Positions 1-10,750 of a stretch of DNA of 64,000 nt are shown one piece after another; position 1 is the stretch's first letter, and each line of letters begins with the position of its first letter. The stretch is from Ralstonia sp. NFACC01 (GTDB lineage Bacteria > Pseudomonadota > Gammaproteobacteria > Burkholderiales > Burkholderiaceae), in contig NZ_FOWV01000001.1 of assembly GCF_900115545.1 (NCBI RefSeq), positions 372,001 through 436,000 on the forward strand. The letters run 5' to 3'. The position numbers and the translations under genes are program-made. A model generated the notes under the pieces. It made no database searches, had not been told where the DNA came from, and saw only the letters and a list, made by a program, of their open reading frames with translations.

Positions 1-1225
1 GTGGCTCGCCGCCGCCGGTGCTGATGCGGCCCGACACCGGGTGCGCATACACGAGCTGCGTGGTCGGCACGTACGGGAAGACGATGGCGTGGCCCGCGCC
101 TTCGTAATCGAAATGTTGGACGGGGTAGGGGTGGCGTACCTCGGCCAGCTTGCCGGTGACCATGCGTGAGTAATCGCTCGAGGGCCAGGAGCCGTCATCC
201 GTGGCGGATAGCAGCAGCACCGGCCCGCGTGTGCGTTCGATGCGGATGCGCGCACGTGCCACGGCATCGGCATCTTGCAGCGCGGTGCGGATGGCGCGTT
301 CATGCCGATGCGGCGCGGGACCTTCGTCAAACGGTGCCCAGGTCGCGGTGCGGTTGCCTTCCCACAGATGCGGCAGCGGCTGACCGCGATACAGCCACGT
401 CGGGCCCTCGCGTCCGATAGCGGGGTCGGCAGCATTCTGCCCGCTGTGCACGACGGCGCCTGGCACGTAGCCGATGACCGCAGACACCGCTTCAGGGAAT
501 GTCGCGCCCAGCAGCAATGCCAGTTCACCCCCGCGCGACTGGCCGCTCACGGCAACGAAGTCGTGCAGCGGCTCCACGCGTTTGCGCAGCCAGGCGAGCG
601 CGCGCTCGAAGTATTCCAGCGGCGTGTTCGAGATGTAGTCCGACAGCCCCGGCGCTTTGAAGTACGCCAGCGCAAAGGCGGCATAACCGTGCGAGGCAAA
701 CAGTGCCGCGCGTGGCTCATTGATGCCGCCGCCCGAGCCGTTGAGGATGAGCACGGCAGGGCGCGGGCCCGGGTGCGCATACGGATCGGGGAGGTAAAGC
801 GTGCCGACAAGACCTTCGTCACGCACGTCGTGGCGCGTCACGCCCGGTGCGGCCAGCCGTTGCACGAAGCTCGCATGGACCGACTCGCCGTTGGCCGTGG
901 CCGTCAGCGTGGTCGTCAACGGCTCCGTGGCTGGGTGCGGAAACACCTCGCGTGCTTTTCCGTCATCCGGGCGCTGGCTCCAGATGATGCCCATCGCGCT
1001 GACGCCGGTGTAATCACCGGAGACGGGCGCGTCGCGTGTCAGGTCGACAGTGCCTTGCGCGTCGGCAACGAACACGGCGCGGCTGTGCCACAGCACGCCA
1101 TTGCCGCGACGCGTTTGCGCCACGATGCCGACCTGCGCGCCGGGAGCAAGCCCCGTCACAACGATGCTGCGCGAGACATCGATCAGGTCATCCGCCGGCG
1201 TCACGCTGAGCGCGAACGTTCCCAT
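1..1225 (-). CDS. BAAT-family acyl-CoA thioesterase / alpha-beta hydrolase (3' end outside window)
   Basis: This open frame runs from an ATG at 1225 to the window edge with no stop, so the C-terminus is missing. Residues 1-130 look like the beta-sandwich thioesterase/BAAT N-terminal domain (segments LIDVSRSIVVTGLAPG and SGDYTGVSAMGIIWS). The rest is an alpha/beta hydrolase with nucleophile elbow SGQSRGG, a probable acid in SATDDGSWPS and a histidine in GAGHAI. The family cleaves acyl-CoA thioesters or transfers acyl groups to amino acids. It starts 5 bp after the binding-protein gene, so it is probably the last gene of the transporter operon. The substrate is unknown. Confidence 0.8.
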   Translation of the reverse strand, partial: MGTFALSVTPADDLIDVSRSIVVTGLAPGAQVGIVAQTRRGNGVLWHSRAVFVADAQGTVDLTRDAPVSGDYTGVSAMGIIWSQRPDDGKAREVFPHPATEPLTTTLTATANGESVHASFVQRLAAPGVTRHDVRDEGLVGTLYLPDPYAHPGPRPAVLILNGSGGGINEPRAALFASHGYAAFALAYFKAPGLSDYISNTPLEYFERALAWLRKRVEPLHDFVAVSGQSRGGELALLLGATFPEAVSAVIGYVPGAVVHSGQNAADPAIGREGPTWLYRGQPLPHLWEGNRTATWAPFDEGPAPHRHERAIRTALQDADAVARARIRIERTRGPVLLLSATDDGSWPSSDYSRMVTGKLAEVRHPYPVQHFDYEGAGHAIVFPYVPTTQLVYAHPVSGRISTGGGEP

Positions 1226-1230
1226 GGCGC

Positions 1231-2799
1231 TTACTTGCCGTCCTTGGTGACCATTTGGGCGGCCGTGCGATCGCTCGTCATCGGCGTCACCTTCAGCCCC
1301 TTCTTGGCGGCCCATACGTTCTGGTAGTGGTACAGCGGCATTACGCCTACGTCATCCGACACCAGCTTGACCGAGTGGCGCAGGATGGCCGCGCGCTTTT
1401 CCACGTTGAATTCTTCAGTGGAGGCGTTCAGCGCGTTGTCGACAGCCGCATTGCTGTAGTGGCCCCAGTTGGACGCACCCAGACCCTTCTTGGTATCGAC
1501 GGTGGCCAGCACGTTGACCAGCGCGTAGCTTGCTTCGCCCGTGCCGTTGCCCCACGCCAGCATGCTCATCGCATATTCATTCTTGTTGGCGCGGCCCGAG
1601 TAGACCGACCAGGGCACCACTTCCACGCGCGCCTTCACGCCGATGCGCGTCCAGAACTGTGCCACCGCCTGCGCCGTCTCGGGGCCTTGCGGGTAGCGGT
1701 CGTTCGGCACGTGCATCACCAGGTTGAAGCCTTGCGGAAAGCCTGCATCGGCCAGCAGCTTCTTGGCCTGCGCGGGGTCGTAGGCGATGTCCTTCACGTC
1801 GGGGTTGTAGCCGTACGTGTCCGACGGCATCCACTGGTTGGCGACGGTGGCGGCGCCTTGCAGGATGCGGTCGACGATCGCCTTGCGGTCGATCGCCAGC
1901 GACAGCGCGCGGCGCACGCGCACATCCAGCAGCGGGTTGTTCGGCAGCGGTTTGCCGTCGTTGCCGGTGATGTATTGATTCTCGCCTTTGCGGAAGCTCG
2001 GCTGCAGCAGCATCACGCGCAGGCCGGGGTAGGCAAAGACCTTCACGTTGGGCGACTGGCGCAGGCGCGCCAGGTCCGACACTGACACCTTGTCGATGAC
2101 ATCGACCTCGCCTGAGAGCAGGTTGGCCGTACGTGCGGCAGCATTGTTGATGTAGCGGTAATTGACCTTCTCCCAGAGCTGCTTGCCGCCCCAGTAGTTG
2201 TCGTTGCGCGCCATCACCACGCGATCGCCCGGCACATACGAGACGAACTTGTAGGGGCCGGTGCCCACCACGGCGCGGCCGGCGTTGTAGTCCTCGGTGG
2301 ACGATTTCTCGCCCACATGCTTGCTGACGATGTGCACGGACGCCAGATTCAGCGGCAGGTCCGGGTTCGGGATGTTCGTCTTGATGATCAGCGTCAACGG
2401 GTCTTTGGCCGTGACCGACTCCACCGTGCGCAGATAGCCCGCGAACGTTGCCACGCTGCCCGGCACGCTGCGCGCGCGCTGGTACGAGAAGATGACGTCA
2501 TCGGCCGTGAACGGCTGGCCGTCGTGCCATTTCACGTTCGGGCGCAGCTTGAATTCCCACGTCTTCGGATCCAGCGTCTTCCACGACAGGGCCAGGCCCG
2601 GCTGCAGCTTGTTCCACTTGTTTTCGACCAGCAAATCCCAGAAATGCACGTCGACGGAGCGGTCGCCGGCATGGTTGTTCAGCTGCGGGTCGAGCGACGA
2701 CAGCGGATCGGCAAAGGCGATGTTCAGCGTCTGCGCGCTGACAGCACCGGCAGCGGCAAACAGCGCTACAGCAAGCGACGAGGCTAGGAGGCGTTTCAC
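1231..2799 (-). CDS. ABC transporter substrate-binding protein, family 5 (peptide/opine/nickel type)
   Basis: The 522-aa protein has a clear Sec signal peptide (MKRLL, hydrophobic core, cleavage near VSAQ), so it is periplasmic. It has the family-5 solute-binding layout: DPLSSLDPQLNNH, then KWHDGQPFTADDV, a region typical of OppA/DppA/DdpA proteins, and later RRALSLAIDRKAI. Length matches the family. It would capture a peptide-like or opine-like ligand for the permeases and ATPases encoded just upstream in the same operon. The ligand cannot be read from the sequence. Confidence 0.9.
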   Translation of the reverse strand: MKRLLASSLAVALFAAAGAVSAQTLNIAFADPLSSLDPQLNNHAGDRSVDVHFWDLLVENKWNKLQPGLALSWKTLDPKTWEFKLRPNVKWHDGQPFTADDVIFSYQRARSVPGSVATFAGYLRTVESVTAKDPLTLIIKTNIPNPDLPLNLASVHIVSKHVGEKSSTEDYNAGRAVVGTGPYKFVSYVPGDRVVMARNDNYWGGKQLWEKVNYRYINNAAARTANLLSGEVDVIDKVSVSDLARLRQSPNVKVFAYPGLRVMLLQPSFRKGENQYITGNDGKPLPNNPLLDVRVRRALSLAIDRKAIVDRILQGAATVANQWMPSDTYGYNPDVKDIAYDPAQAKKLLADAGFPQGFNLVMHVPNDRYPQGPETAQAVAQFWTRIGVKARVEVVPWSVYSGRANKNEYAMSMLAWGNGTGEASYALVNVLATVDTKKGLGASNWGHYSNAAVDNALNASTEEFNVEKRAAILRHSVKLVSDDVGVMPLYHYQNVWAAKKGLKVTPMTSDRTAAQMVTKDGK

Positions 2800-2848
2800 G
2801 TGGGTTCCCTTTTCCTGTTTTTGGAATCGTTGGCTTATTGAATGTCGT

Positions 2849-3846
2849 TCAGGTCGCGTCGTTCAGGTGGCACGCGCTGACGTGGTTGACCGCAATGCCG
2901 CGCAGCGTCGGCGTCTCGGTCTTGCAGCGGGGCATGGCGTGCGGGCAGCGCGGGTGGAAATGGCAGCCGGTCGGCGGGTGCAGGGGGCTGGGCATCTCGC
3001 CTTGAATGGCGGTAAACGTCTTGTGCCGGGCCGACAGGCGCGGAATCTCCGCCAGCAAGGTCTGCGTGTAAGGGTGATTCGGGCGGCGGAAGACTTCCTC
3101 CGCCGGGGCCGATTCCACCACGCGCCCGAGATACATGATCACCACGCGGTCTGAGAGGTGCTCCACCACGCCCAGGTCGTGGCTGATGAACAGGTAGGTC
3201 AGGTTGAGCTGCTCGCGCAGGTCCATGAACAGGTTCAGGATCTGCGCCTGGATCGACACGTCCAGTGCCGCAACCGCTTCGTCGCAGACGAGCATCGACG
3301 GCTGCACCGCCAGCGCGCGCGCAATGCCGATGCGCTGCCGCTGGCCGCCGCTGAACTGATGCGGATAGCGGTCGCGCAAGGCAGGGTCCAGGCCGGCGCG
3401 CTGCATCTGCGCAGCCACATAATCGGCAAAGTTGGCGCGGTCGGTCAGGCCGTGCACGCGGGCCGCTTCGCCAACGATCTCTTCCACGCGCAGGCGCGGG
3501 TTGAGGCTCGCATACGGGTCCTGAAAGATCATCTGGATCTTCAGGCGGGCCGCGCGGGCTTCGTCTGCGGAGAGCGTGTCGACAGCCTTGCCGTCCACGC
3601 GCACCTCGCCGTCCGATGGAGGCATCAAGCCGGCAGCAATCCGGCCGAGCGTGGATTTGCCGCAGCCCGATTCGCCGACGAGGCCGACGACTTCACCGGG
3701 CTGGATCGCGAGGTCGACGCCGTCGACCGCACGAACGATTGCCGGCGGATGTGCCAGGCCGAAGCGTTGCAAGACGCGATCACCCACACCGATTTTGCGA
3801 TCACCAAAGCGTTTGCTGACCTGTTTGAGTTCGACAAGCGGCGTGC

Positions 3847-3850
<4 letters not shown>
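2849..3850 (-). CDS. Oligopeptide/dipeptide-type ABC transporter ATP-binding protein (DppF/OppF type)
   Basis: The 333-aa cytoplasmic ATPase shows Walker A GESGCGKSTLG (about residues 59-69), Q-loop MIFQDPYASLNPR, signature FSGGQRQRIGIARA, Walker B LVCDEAVAALD and the switch His in ISHDLGVV. The C-terminal oligo_HPY cysteine segment (GCHFHPRCPHAMPRC) is typical of DppF/OppF. Its start overlaps the stop of the companion ATPase by 4 bp, suggesting coupled translation and a heterodimeric ATPase pair. Confidence 0.93.
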
Positions 3851-4847
<997 letters not shown>

Positions 4848-4851
<4 letters not shown>

Positions 4852-5777
4852 CGTTGCGCCCTCGGGTTCAGGACTTCACGCAGGCGGTCGCCCACCAGGT
4901 TGATGGCCACCAGCGCCAGCAACAGCGCGATGCCCGGATAGAAACTGATCCAGTACTGGCCAGACAGCATGTATTGGTATCCGTTGGAAATCAGCAGGCC
5001 CAGAGACGGCTCGGTAATCGGCACGCCTAGGCCCAGGAACGACAGCGTGGCTTCCAGCGTGATCGCGCGCGCCACCTGCAGCGTGCCCACGACGATCAGC
5101 GGCGGCAGGCAGTTCGGCAGGATGTGCCTGAGCGCGATGCGCCAGCCGGGCAGGGCGAGCGAGCGCGCGGCTTCCACGTATTCGCGGCGACGCTCGACCA
5201 GCGCTTGCCCGCGCACCGTCCGCGCGTAATACGCCCACTCCAGCAGCACCAGCGTCAGCACGACATTGGTGATGCTCTTGCCGAGATAGGCGAGGATCAT
5301 CATCGCCACCAGCACCGACGGGAACGACAGCAGCAGGTCGACCGTGCGCATGATGAGGCTGTCGACGCGGCCGCCGGCATACGCCGCAATCAGGCCGAGC
5401 AGCGTGCCGATCACCGCCGCCACGGCTGCCGAGCCGATCCCCACACCCAGGCTGATGCGCAGGCCATAGAGGATGCCGGAATACAGATCACGCCCCTGGC
5501 CATCCGTTCCGAGCCAGTACGTGAACGTGCCCGTGCCGGCCGGCGATCCCGGTGGCAGACGCGAGTCGAGCACGTCGAGCTGCATCAGGTCGTACGGATT
5601 CTGCGGCGTGATCCAGGGTGCGGCCAGCGCGGCCAGAATCAGCACCACGACGACCACCAGGCCGAAGATGGCCGCCTTGGAGGCGAGGAAATCCGATGCC
5701 ACGCGCCGCCAGGGCGATTGCCTGCGCGGGGCGGACGCCGCTGTCGCCGTCGTGGATTGCGAAGTCGTATTCATCAT
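4848..5777 (-). CDS. ABC transporter permease, DppC/OppC type
   Basis: The 309-aa inner-membrane protein has an N-terminal cytoplasmic arm, one early transmembrane helix (IFGLVVVVVLILAALAAPW) and about five further helices. The EAA loop EAARSLALPGWRIALRHILPN contacts the ATPase. The early OppC_N-type helix identifies the DppC side of the permease pair. Two consecutive ATGs begin the gene; 5777 overlaps the DppB-type gene by 4 bp. Confidence 0.92.
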
Positions 5778-6757
5778 GCAGCCTCCGCGCTATCAGCCGC
5801 ACGCACGCGCGGGTCCAGCATTCGATACAGGATGTCGACGATCAGGTTGAGCGACACAAACAGGCACACCACGACGATGAGGTAGGACACGATGACCGGC
5901 CGGTCCAGTGAGTTGATGCTATCCAGGATCAGCTTGCCCGCGCCGGGCCACGCGAAGATGCTTTCCGTCACCACCGCAAAGGCGATGGTCGAGCCCAGCT
6001 CCAGGCCCAGCACCGTCACCAGCGGGATCAGCGTATTGCGCAGCACATGCGCCAGCACCACGCGCAACGGCGACAGGCCCTTGGCACGCGCGAACTTCAC
6101 GAAGTCCAGCGGCAGCACCTCGCGCACACCGGCAGACGTCAGCCGCAGCACCAGCGAGAGCTTGAACAGCGACAGGTTGACCGCCGGCAGCACGAGGTGT
6201 CGCAGTCCATCCACTGTCAGCCACGACCATTCGATGCCGAACAGGCGTGCCGTTTCGCCGCGCCCGCTCGCGGGCAGCCAACCGAGGCTCACGCTGAACG
6301 CCATGATCAGCATCAGGCCCACCCAGAACGTCGGCAGCGAAAAGCCCACCACGCTGCCCGTCATGAGCAGGCGCGACACCGGATGGCGCGGATACAGCCC
6401 CGCGAACAGCCCCAGCGGCACGCCGATCACCACCGCGATGATCAGCGCCGAAAATGCTAGCTCCAGCGTGGCCGGCAGGCGTTGCAGGATCAGTTGGATG
6501 GCCGGTTCGTTGTAGACGAAGCTCTTGCCCAGATTGCCGTGCAGGGCACCGTTCAGGAAAGCCAGGTACTGCTCCCACAACGGCTTGTCCAGACCCAGTT
6601 CGGCAATGATGCGTGCACGGTCGATCTGGTCCACGTCCTGACCGATCAGTATGTCGACCGGGTTGCCGATGGCATGCAGGCCGATGAAGACGATCACTGT
6701 CATCACCAGCACGACCAGCAGCGCCTGGCCGATGCGGCGGATGAGCCAACCTGTCAT
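5774..6757 (-). CDS. ABC transporter permease, DppB/OppB type
   Basis: The 327-aa inner-membrane protein begins MTGWLIRRIGQALLVVLVM, the usual OppB/DppB opening, and has about six helices. Its EAA loop is KFARAKGLSPLRVVLAHVLRN. I chose the ATG at 6757, not a longer upstream frame, because it matches the family N-terminus and overlaps the preceding stop by 4 bp. It forms the channel with the DppC-type subunit. Confidence 0.92.
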   Translation of the reverse strand: MTGWLIRRIGQALLVVLVMTVIVFIGLHAIGNPVDILIGQDVDQIDRARIIAELGLDKPLWEQYLAFLNGALHGNLGKSFVYNEPAIQLILQRLPATLELAFSALIIAVVIGVPLGLFAGLYPRHPVSRLLMTGSVVGFSLPTFWVGLMLIMAFSVSLGWLPASGRGETARLFGIEWSWLTVDGLRHLVLPAVNLSLFKLSLVLRLTSAGVREVLPLDFVKFARAKGLSPLRVVLAHVLRNTLIPLVTVLGLELGSTIAFAVVTESIFAWPGAGKLILDSINSLDRPVIVSYLIVVVCLFVSLNLIVDILYRMLDPRVRAADSAEAA

Positions 6758-8253
6758 CGTGCAGCCTCCTGGCTGGAAGTGGCATTCGCTTCCACGCCGG
6801 GGGGCGGGGCGGGCGTCCATTCGTCGCCAAAGATCTCCGGCTCGGCGTAGGCCTGGATAGCCGCGTAGTGCGCGTCGATGTCTTCCTGGTACAGCAAGCC
6901 GGCAATGCCTTGCGCCAGGCGTTTCGCGCCTTCGCTGATGGCCGGGATGTCGCCCGAGACGCTGCCGTGCGTGACGGATGCCGGATAGCAGAAGCAATGC
7001 ACGCGCGACAGGCCGGGCAGCGTGCCGGGCGTCTTCTCGCGAAATTCGAACGCGTGGCCGAGGTCGGGCGAATCGGCGAGTTCCGCGTCTTCCTCACCGG
7101 GGCGCGGCGTATAGCGGTCGCGCCATTGGCGGATATGCGGTGCCAGTGCGCTGAACTCGGGGCGTGAGGCCCAATCGGTGCGAAAGCCCGTCGAGAAGAT
7201 CAGAAAGTCCAGTTGGAATACGCCCTTGGTGGTGGCCACGTGCAGCACGCCGTCGTGCTCATCCACGCCCAGGATGCCGCAGCCGAGGTTGAAGCGCGCG
7301 TTCGGGTGCCGCGATACGCGCAGCGTGCTGCCGCGCGGTGGGGGTACCTGTTCGACGTTGATGTAATGGCGAATGCGCCATTTCCATGCGTCGGGCAGAT
7401 GCAGGTGGCCGTGTACCAGACCCGGGCTGCCGGCGCCCTTGCCCTTGTTCACACGCGGTAGGTCGGGGCGGCGGATCAGCATGTCGACGCTGGCAGCGCC
7501 GGCCTCCAGCGCCGTCGCGGCCGAATCCATTGCGGATGCGCCTGCACCGATCACGCCCACGCGCTTGCCGGCCAGCGTGCCGTAGTCCATCTCGTCGGAC
7601 GAATGCGCCCACCATCGGCGCGGCAGCCGGTGCGCAAAGTCCGGCACGGATGCACCGCCTAGCCCGTCACGCCCGGTGGCCAACACCACGCGCCGTGCAA
7701 ACACTCGCTGGGTCGGTTGGCCCGGCATGTCGATCAGCAGTTCGACGGCGCCATCCACGCGCGGGTGGATCGCCTTTACGTGGTGTTCGTTGCGCACGTC
7801 CAGCTGCAGCACGCGGCGGTACCAGCGCAGATAGTCCATCCATTGCAGGCGCGGAATCTTGTCGAGCACCTCCCACGCATCGGTGCCGAACTGCGCTTCA
7901 AACCATGCGCGAAACGTCAACGCCGGCAGGCCGAGCGCAGGGCCGGTCAATTGCTTGGGCGAACGCAGCGTTTCCATGCGCGCCGTCGTCGCCCAGGGGC
8001 CTTCGAAGCCGGCGGGCGAGCGGTCGAACACCACCACGCCGATACCGAGATGTTTGAGCGACGCTGCCGCCGCCAGGCCGGCCATGCCGCCACCGATGAC
8101 GGCCACATCCAGCACAGGTTGACCCTCTAAGGTGTGTGGCAGCGTCCAATTTTTCGCGGGGAGTTCAAGCCAGGACAGGTCCTGGTGCAAACGGGCTTCC
8201 AGCGCTGCGAGCCCGGTGACTTGCGGCGCGTTGTCGTGTTGTGCAGCGGTCAT
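6754..8253 (-). CDS. FAD/NAD(P)-dependent monooxygenase-like oxidoreductase
   Basis: The 499-aa protein has a FAD-binding Rossmann motif VIGGGMAGLAAAASL near residues 48-62. A second dinucleotide motif, VGVIGAGASAMDSAATAL, occurs near residue 225, the two-Rossmann layout of flavin-containing monooxygenases. The FATGYD-like segment is FSTGFRTDW. It is coupled by 4-bp overlaps to the LysR gene upstream and the permease downstream, so it probably oxidises the imported compound. The substrate is unknown. The longer frame upstream of 8253 is discounted because it runs into lysR. Confidence 0.85.
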   Translation of the reverse strand: MTAAQHDNAPQVTGLAALEARLHQDLSWLELPAKNWTLPHTLEGQPVLDVAVIGGGMAGLAAAASLKHLGIGVVVFDRSPAGFEGPWATTARMETLRSPKQLTGPALGLPALTFRAWFEAQFGTDAWEVLDKIPRLQWMDYLRWYRRVLQLDVRNEHHVKAIHPRVDGAVELLIDMPGQPTQRVFARRVVLATGRDGLGGASVPDFAHRLPRRWWAHSSDEMDYGTLAGKRVGVIGAGASAMDSAATALEAGAASVDMLIRRPDLPRVNKGKGAGSPGLVHGHLHLPDAWKWRIRHYINVEQVPPPRGSTLRVSRHPNARFNLGCGILGVDEHDGVLHVATTKGVFQLDFLIFSTGFRTDWASRPEFSALAPHIRQWRDRYTPRPGEEDAELADSPDLGHAFEFREKTPGTLPGLSRVHCFCYPASVTHGSVSGDIPAISEGAKRLAQGIAGLLYQEDIDAHYAAIQAYAEPEIFGDEWTPAPPPGVEANATSSQEAAR

Positions 8254-9224
8254 GCGGACGCGCCTTCGGTTTCGTTGATGGATTCGCCATACAGCACCTG
8301 CAGCATGCTGGCGTGGCGCGCCGGATCGTGCAGCTTGCAGTCCGGCAGAAGACGCTGCGCCGCGCGCGCGAGGGCGTCGGTCAGTGAGGTCACCGCCGCC
8401 GACGGCCGCTTGGCCTCGGGCGTGATCACGCCAAAGAAGAAGGGGATGTCGGCGTCGATCGGGCGCACGGTCACGCCGTCGATTGGCACGCCGTACGCCG
8501 TCACCGGCTCGAGCAATGCGACGCCCAAGCCCGCACGCACGGCGGCCAGCGCATTCAGCGAGGCATTCGTCTCGATGAGCGAGGCTGGTTCCACGCCGGC
8601 CTTCGCCAGCGCTTGGTCCAGACGGCGGCGCAATCGATATGGGTTGTGCATCGTGATGATCCGCTGTCCCGCGCAATCGGCCAACGCCACGCGCTTGCCA
8701 GCGGCCAGCGGGTCGTGTGTCTGCACGGCAGCCACGCACGCGGCTTCGCCGATCCAATGCACGGTGACGCCACGATGCTCCAACGGCAGGCTGCTGAGGC
8801 CAAGGTCGGCCGCGCCGGTCAGCACGGCGTGCACCACCTGCTCGGGCGAGGCGCTGCGAATCTGGATGTGCTGCGCGAGCTCAGGCTCATCAGCCAAGGC
8901 AGCGGGCAGCAAGCCGGCCGCCAATGCGGACGTCGCTGCCAGGCGCAGCGGGCGTGCCTCGCCGCGCGCGATTTCTTCGGCACGCGTTCGTATCTGACGT
9001 AAGCTGATCAGGGTATGCTCAACGTCTTCGTACAGCAGGAAACCCTGCTCCGTCGGCGAGACGCGCGGCCCCGCGCGTGTGAACAGGGCATAGCCGATTT
9101 CAGCTTCCAGATCCTGGATGAGCCGGCTGATGGCGGGTTGCGAGCGTCCCAGCAGCTTGCCCGCCGCGGTGACGCTGCCGGTCGACATGACCGCGGCAAA
9201 TGCTTCGAGTTGTCGGAGTTCCAT
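8250..9224 (-). CDS. LysR-family transcriptional regulator
   Basis: The 324-aa protein opens with the standard LysR winged helix-turn-helix (MELRQLEAFAAVMSTGSVTA, then GRSQPAISRLIQDLE). A periplasmic-binding-like effector domain follows (AATSALAAGLLPAALA, then QIRSASPEQVVHAVLTGAADLG). It is unusual in being the first gene of the operon it probably controls, on the same strand, rather than divergent. The effector is probably the transported or oxidised compound. Confidence 0.92.
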   Translation of the reverse strand: MELRQLEAFAAVMSTGSVTAAGKLLGRSQPAISRLIQDLEAEIGYALFTRAGPRVSPTEQGFLLYEDVEHTLISLRQIRTRAEEIARGEARPLRLAATSALAAGLLPAALADEPELAQHIQIRSASPEQVVHAVLTGAADLGLSSLPLEHRGVTVHWIGEAACVAAVQTHDPLAAGKRVALADCAGQRIITMHNPYRLRRRLDQALAKAGVEPASLIETNASLNALAAVRAGLGVALLEPVTAYGVPIDGVTVRPIDADIPFFFGVITPEAKRPSAAVTSLTDALARAAQRLLPDCKLHDPARHASMLQVLYGESINETEGASA

Positions 9225-9391
9225 CCGCCTGTTTGATCTCAGTCATGCATGTGGTTCATGCATTCTGGTAGAGGCAGTATGCGAATTCCAAATAGTATTT
9301 TCTTATGTACTCATGCGTTTTGCGCTGGCAACCGCTATTTCCTGCGGTGCAACCACTGCCGAGGCAGGTTGCACGCGGCGCGCATCCGCCT
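9225..9391. other. Intergenic region between the lysR operon and a separate binding-protein gene
   Basis: This 167-bp stretch is more AT-rich than its neighbours (around 9285-9310) and holds the probable promoter of the lysR-led operon. No clear terminator hairpin or LysR box could be assigned by eye. Confidence 0.4.
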
Positions 9392-10543
9392 TTATTTGAC
9401 GAAGGTGCCGTTTGGCCCGATCACCGTCAGCTCGACATAATTCGATCCTTTGCGCAGGTTTGGGCCGTAGCGGACTTCCAACCCGCCCAGGTCGATCGTG
9501 CCGGCGGCTTCGAGCCCCGAGACAAAGCTGGCCCGCGTCGGCGACTTGCCCGCGCGCTTGAGCCCTTCGACCAGCACGCGCGCGGCAGCATAGCCTTCCA
9601 TCATGGCGTACGACGGCGCCACACCGGCAGATTTCGCGCTGGATGCCAGCTCCCGACCCAGCAACGAAGTTGAACGCACTGGCGACGGCATCACCTGCGA
9701 GACCACCACACCGCGCCCTAGCGCCCCGAGCGATTTCGCAAACGCCAGACCGGCGTTGTTGGACAGCGCCGCAATCTGCGTCACCGTGCCTTGCTTGTTG
9801 AGCGCCTCGATCATGGCGCGCGCCGTCGTGCCCGGGCAGGCCAGAATCACCGCTTGCGGCGCGAACTTGCCGACATCTGCTGCCGCCTTGGCGATGTCTG
9901 GTTTCAGGCGGTCGACGGTGAAGATGCTGTGCGCGTCGGCGGGCAGTTTTTTCGTGGCGTTGTTGAATCCGATTTCGGTGTCTTTGCCGAAGGTGTCGTT
10001 CACGTTGACGAGCGCCAGACGGCGCAAGCCGAGCGTGTCGAAGTAATGCACCAGCTCGGCAATCTCCGCCTGGTATTTCGCGCGCACCACAAAAAGCAGC
10101 GGGTCAGGCTGATCGAAGAACGTTGAAGCGCCGGTTGAAGGCGCCACCACCGGCGCGCCCAACGGCCGGGCTTCGGTCATGATGGCCTCGGTATTCGGGG
10201 TGCCGCGCGGGAGGAAGAGGGCGAAGACCTGTTTATCGACCAGCAGCGTGTGTGCGTGTTTCTTGGAAGCGGCCGCATCAAAGCCGTCGTCTTCCGAGAT
10301 CAACTCGATCTTGCGTCCATTCACGCCGCCCGCACGGTTCACGGCATCGAGGTAGAGCTTGGCGCCCTGTGTCATCTCCTTGACCTGCTCGCCGGCGGGG
10401 CCGGTGAAGCCCGCCGTTTGGCCGATGACGATCTTGGTGTCGGTGACGCCCGGTTCGGCCAGCGTCGGGCCAGACGCCAACAGCAACCCAGACAGCCACG
10501 CGCATGCAATGGCGCTGCGCAAGGCAGCGTTGCAACCTGTCAT
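9392..10543 (-). CDS. Branched-chain-amino-acid-type ABC transporter substrate-binding protein
   Basis: The 383-aa periplasmic protein has a signal peptide ending near TLAEPG, followed by the Peripla_BP_6 (LivK-like) opening DTKIVIGQTAGFTG. Typical later segments include GGVNGRKIELISEDDGFD and ALVNVNDTFGKDTE. Start 10543 is preceded by a strong GGGGGAG ribosome-binding site. No permease or ATPase genes are adjacent, so it is an orphan binding protein whose partners lie elsewhere. The ligand is unknown. Confidence 0.88.
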   Translation of the reverse strand: MTGCNAALRSAIACAWLSGLLLASGPTLAEPGVTDTKIVIGQTAGFTGPAGEQVKEMTQGAKLYLDAVNRAGGVNGRKIELISEDDGFDAAASKKHAHTLLVDKQVFALFLPRGTPNTEAIMTEARPLGAPVVAPSTGASTFFDQPDPLLFVVRAKYQAEIAELVHYFDTLGLRRLALVNVNDTFGKDTEIGFNNATKKLPADAHSIFTVDRLKPDIAKAAADVGKFAPQAVILACPGTTARAMIEALNKQGTVTQIAALSNNAGLAFAKSLGALGRGVVVSQVMPSPVRSTSLLGRELASSAKSAGVAPSYAMMEGYAAARVLVEGLKRAGKSPTRASFVSGLEAAGTIDLGGLEVRYGPNLRKGSNYVELTVIGPNGTFVK

Positions 10544-10699
10544 GTCTCCCCCTCTTCCTGGGTGATTGTTTTGTCGTATGCCGATACGGCAGCGCGCACT
10601 GCAACATCGGCCGGACGATGCTAGCCGAGAAGCCCCATGCTGCTCCCTCCGGATTTCCCTAGGGCTGCAACATTGCCGCAACGCTTCATGCGGGTTCCG

Positions 10700-10727
10700 A
10701 AAAAAAACCGCCGTACGAGACGGCGGT
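10700..10727 (-). terminator. Rho-independent terminator after the SYLF gene
   Basis: Eight-bp arms ACCGCCGT / ACGGCGGT flank a 5-nt loop, with a run of seven A on the plus strand (T on the transcript strand) directly beyond. It lies about 25 bp after the end of the SYLF gene. Confidence 0.85.
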
Positions 10728-10750
10728 ATGGCTGGAAAACGAAGCGCTGA

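Noticed and set aside
275-1327. Long plus-strand frame of 350 codons
   Set aside because: It is antisense to the BAAT-type gene, whose domains and motifs are clear; high GC opens the opposite strand.
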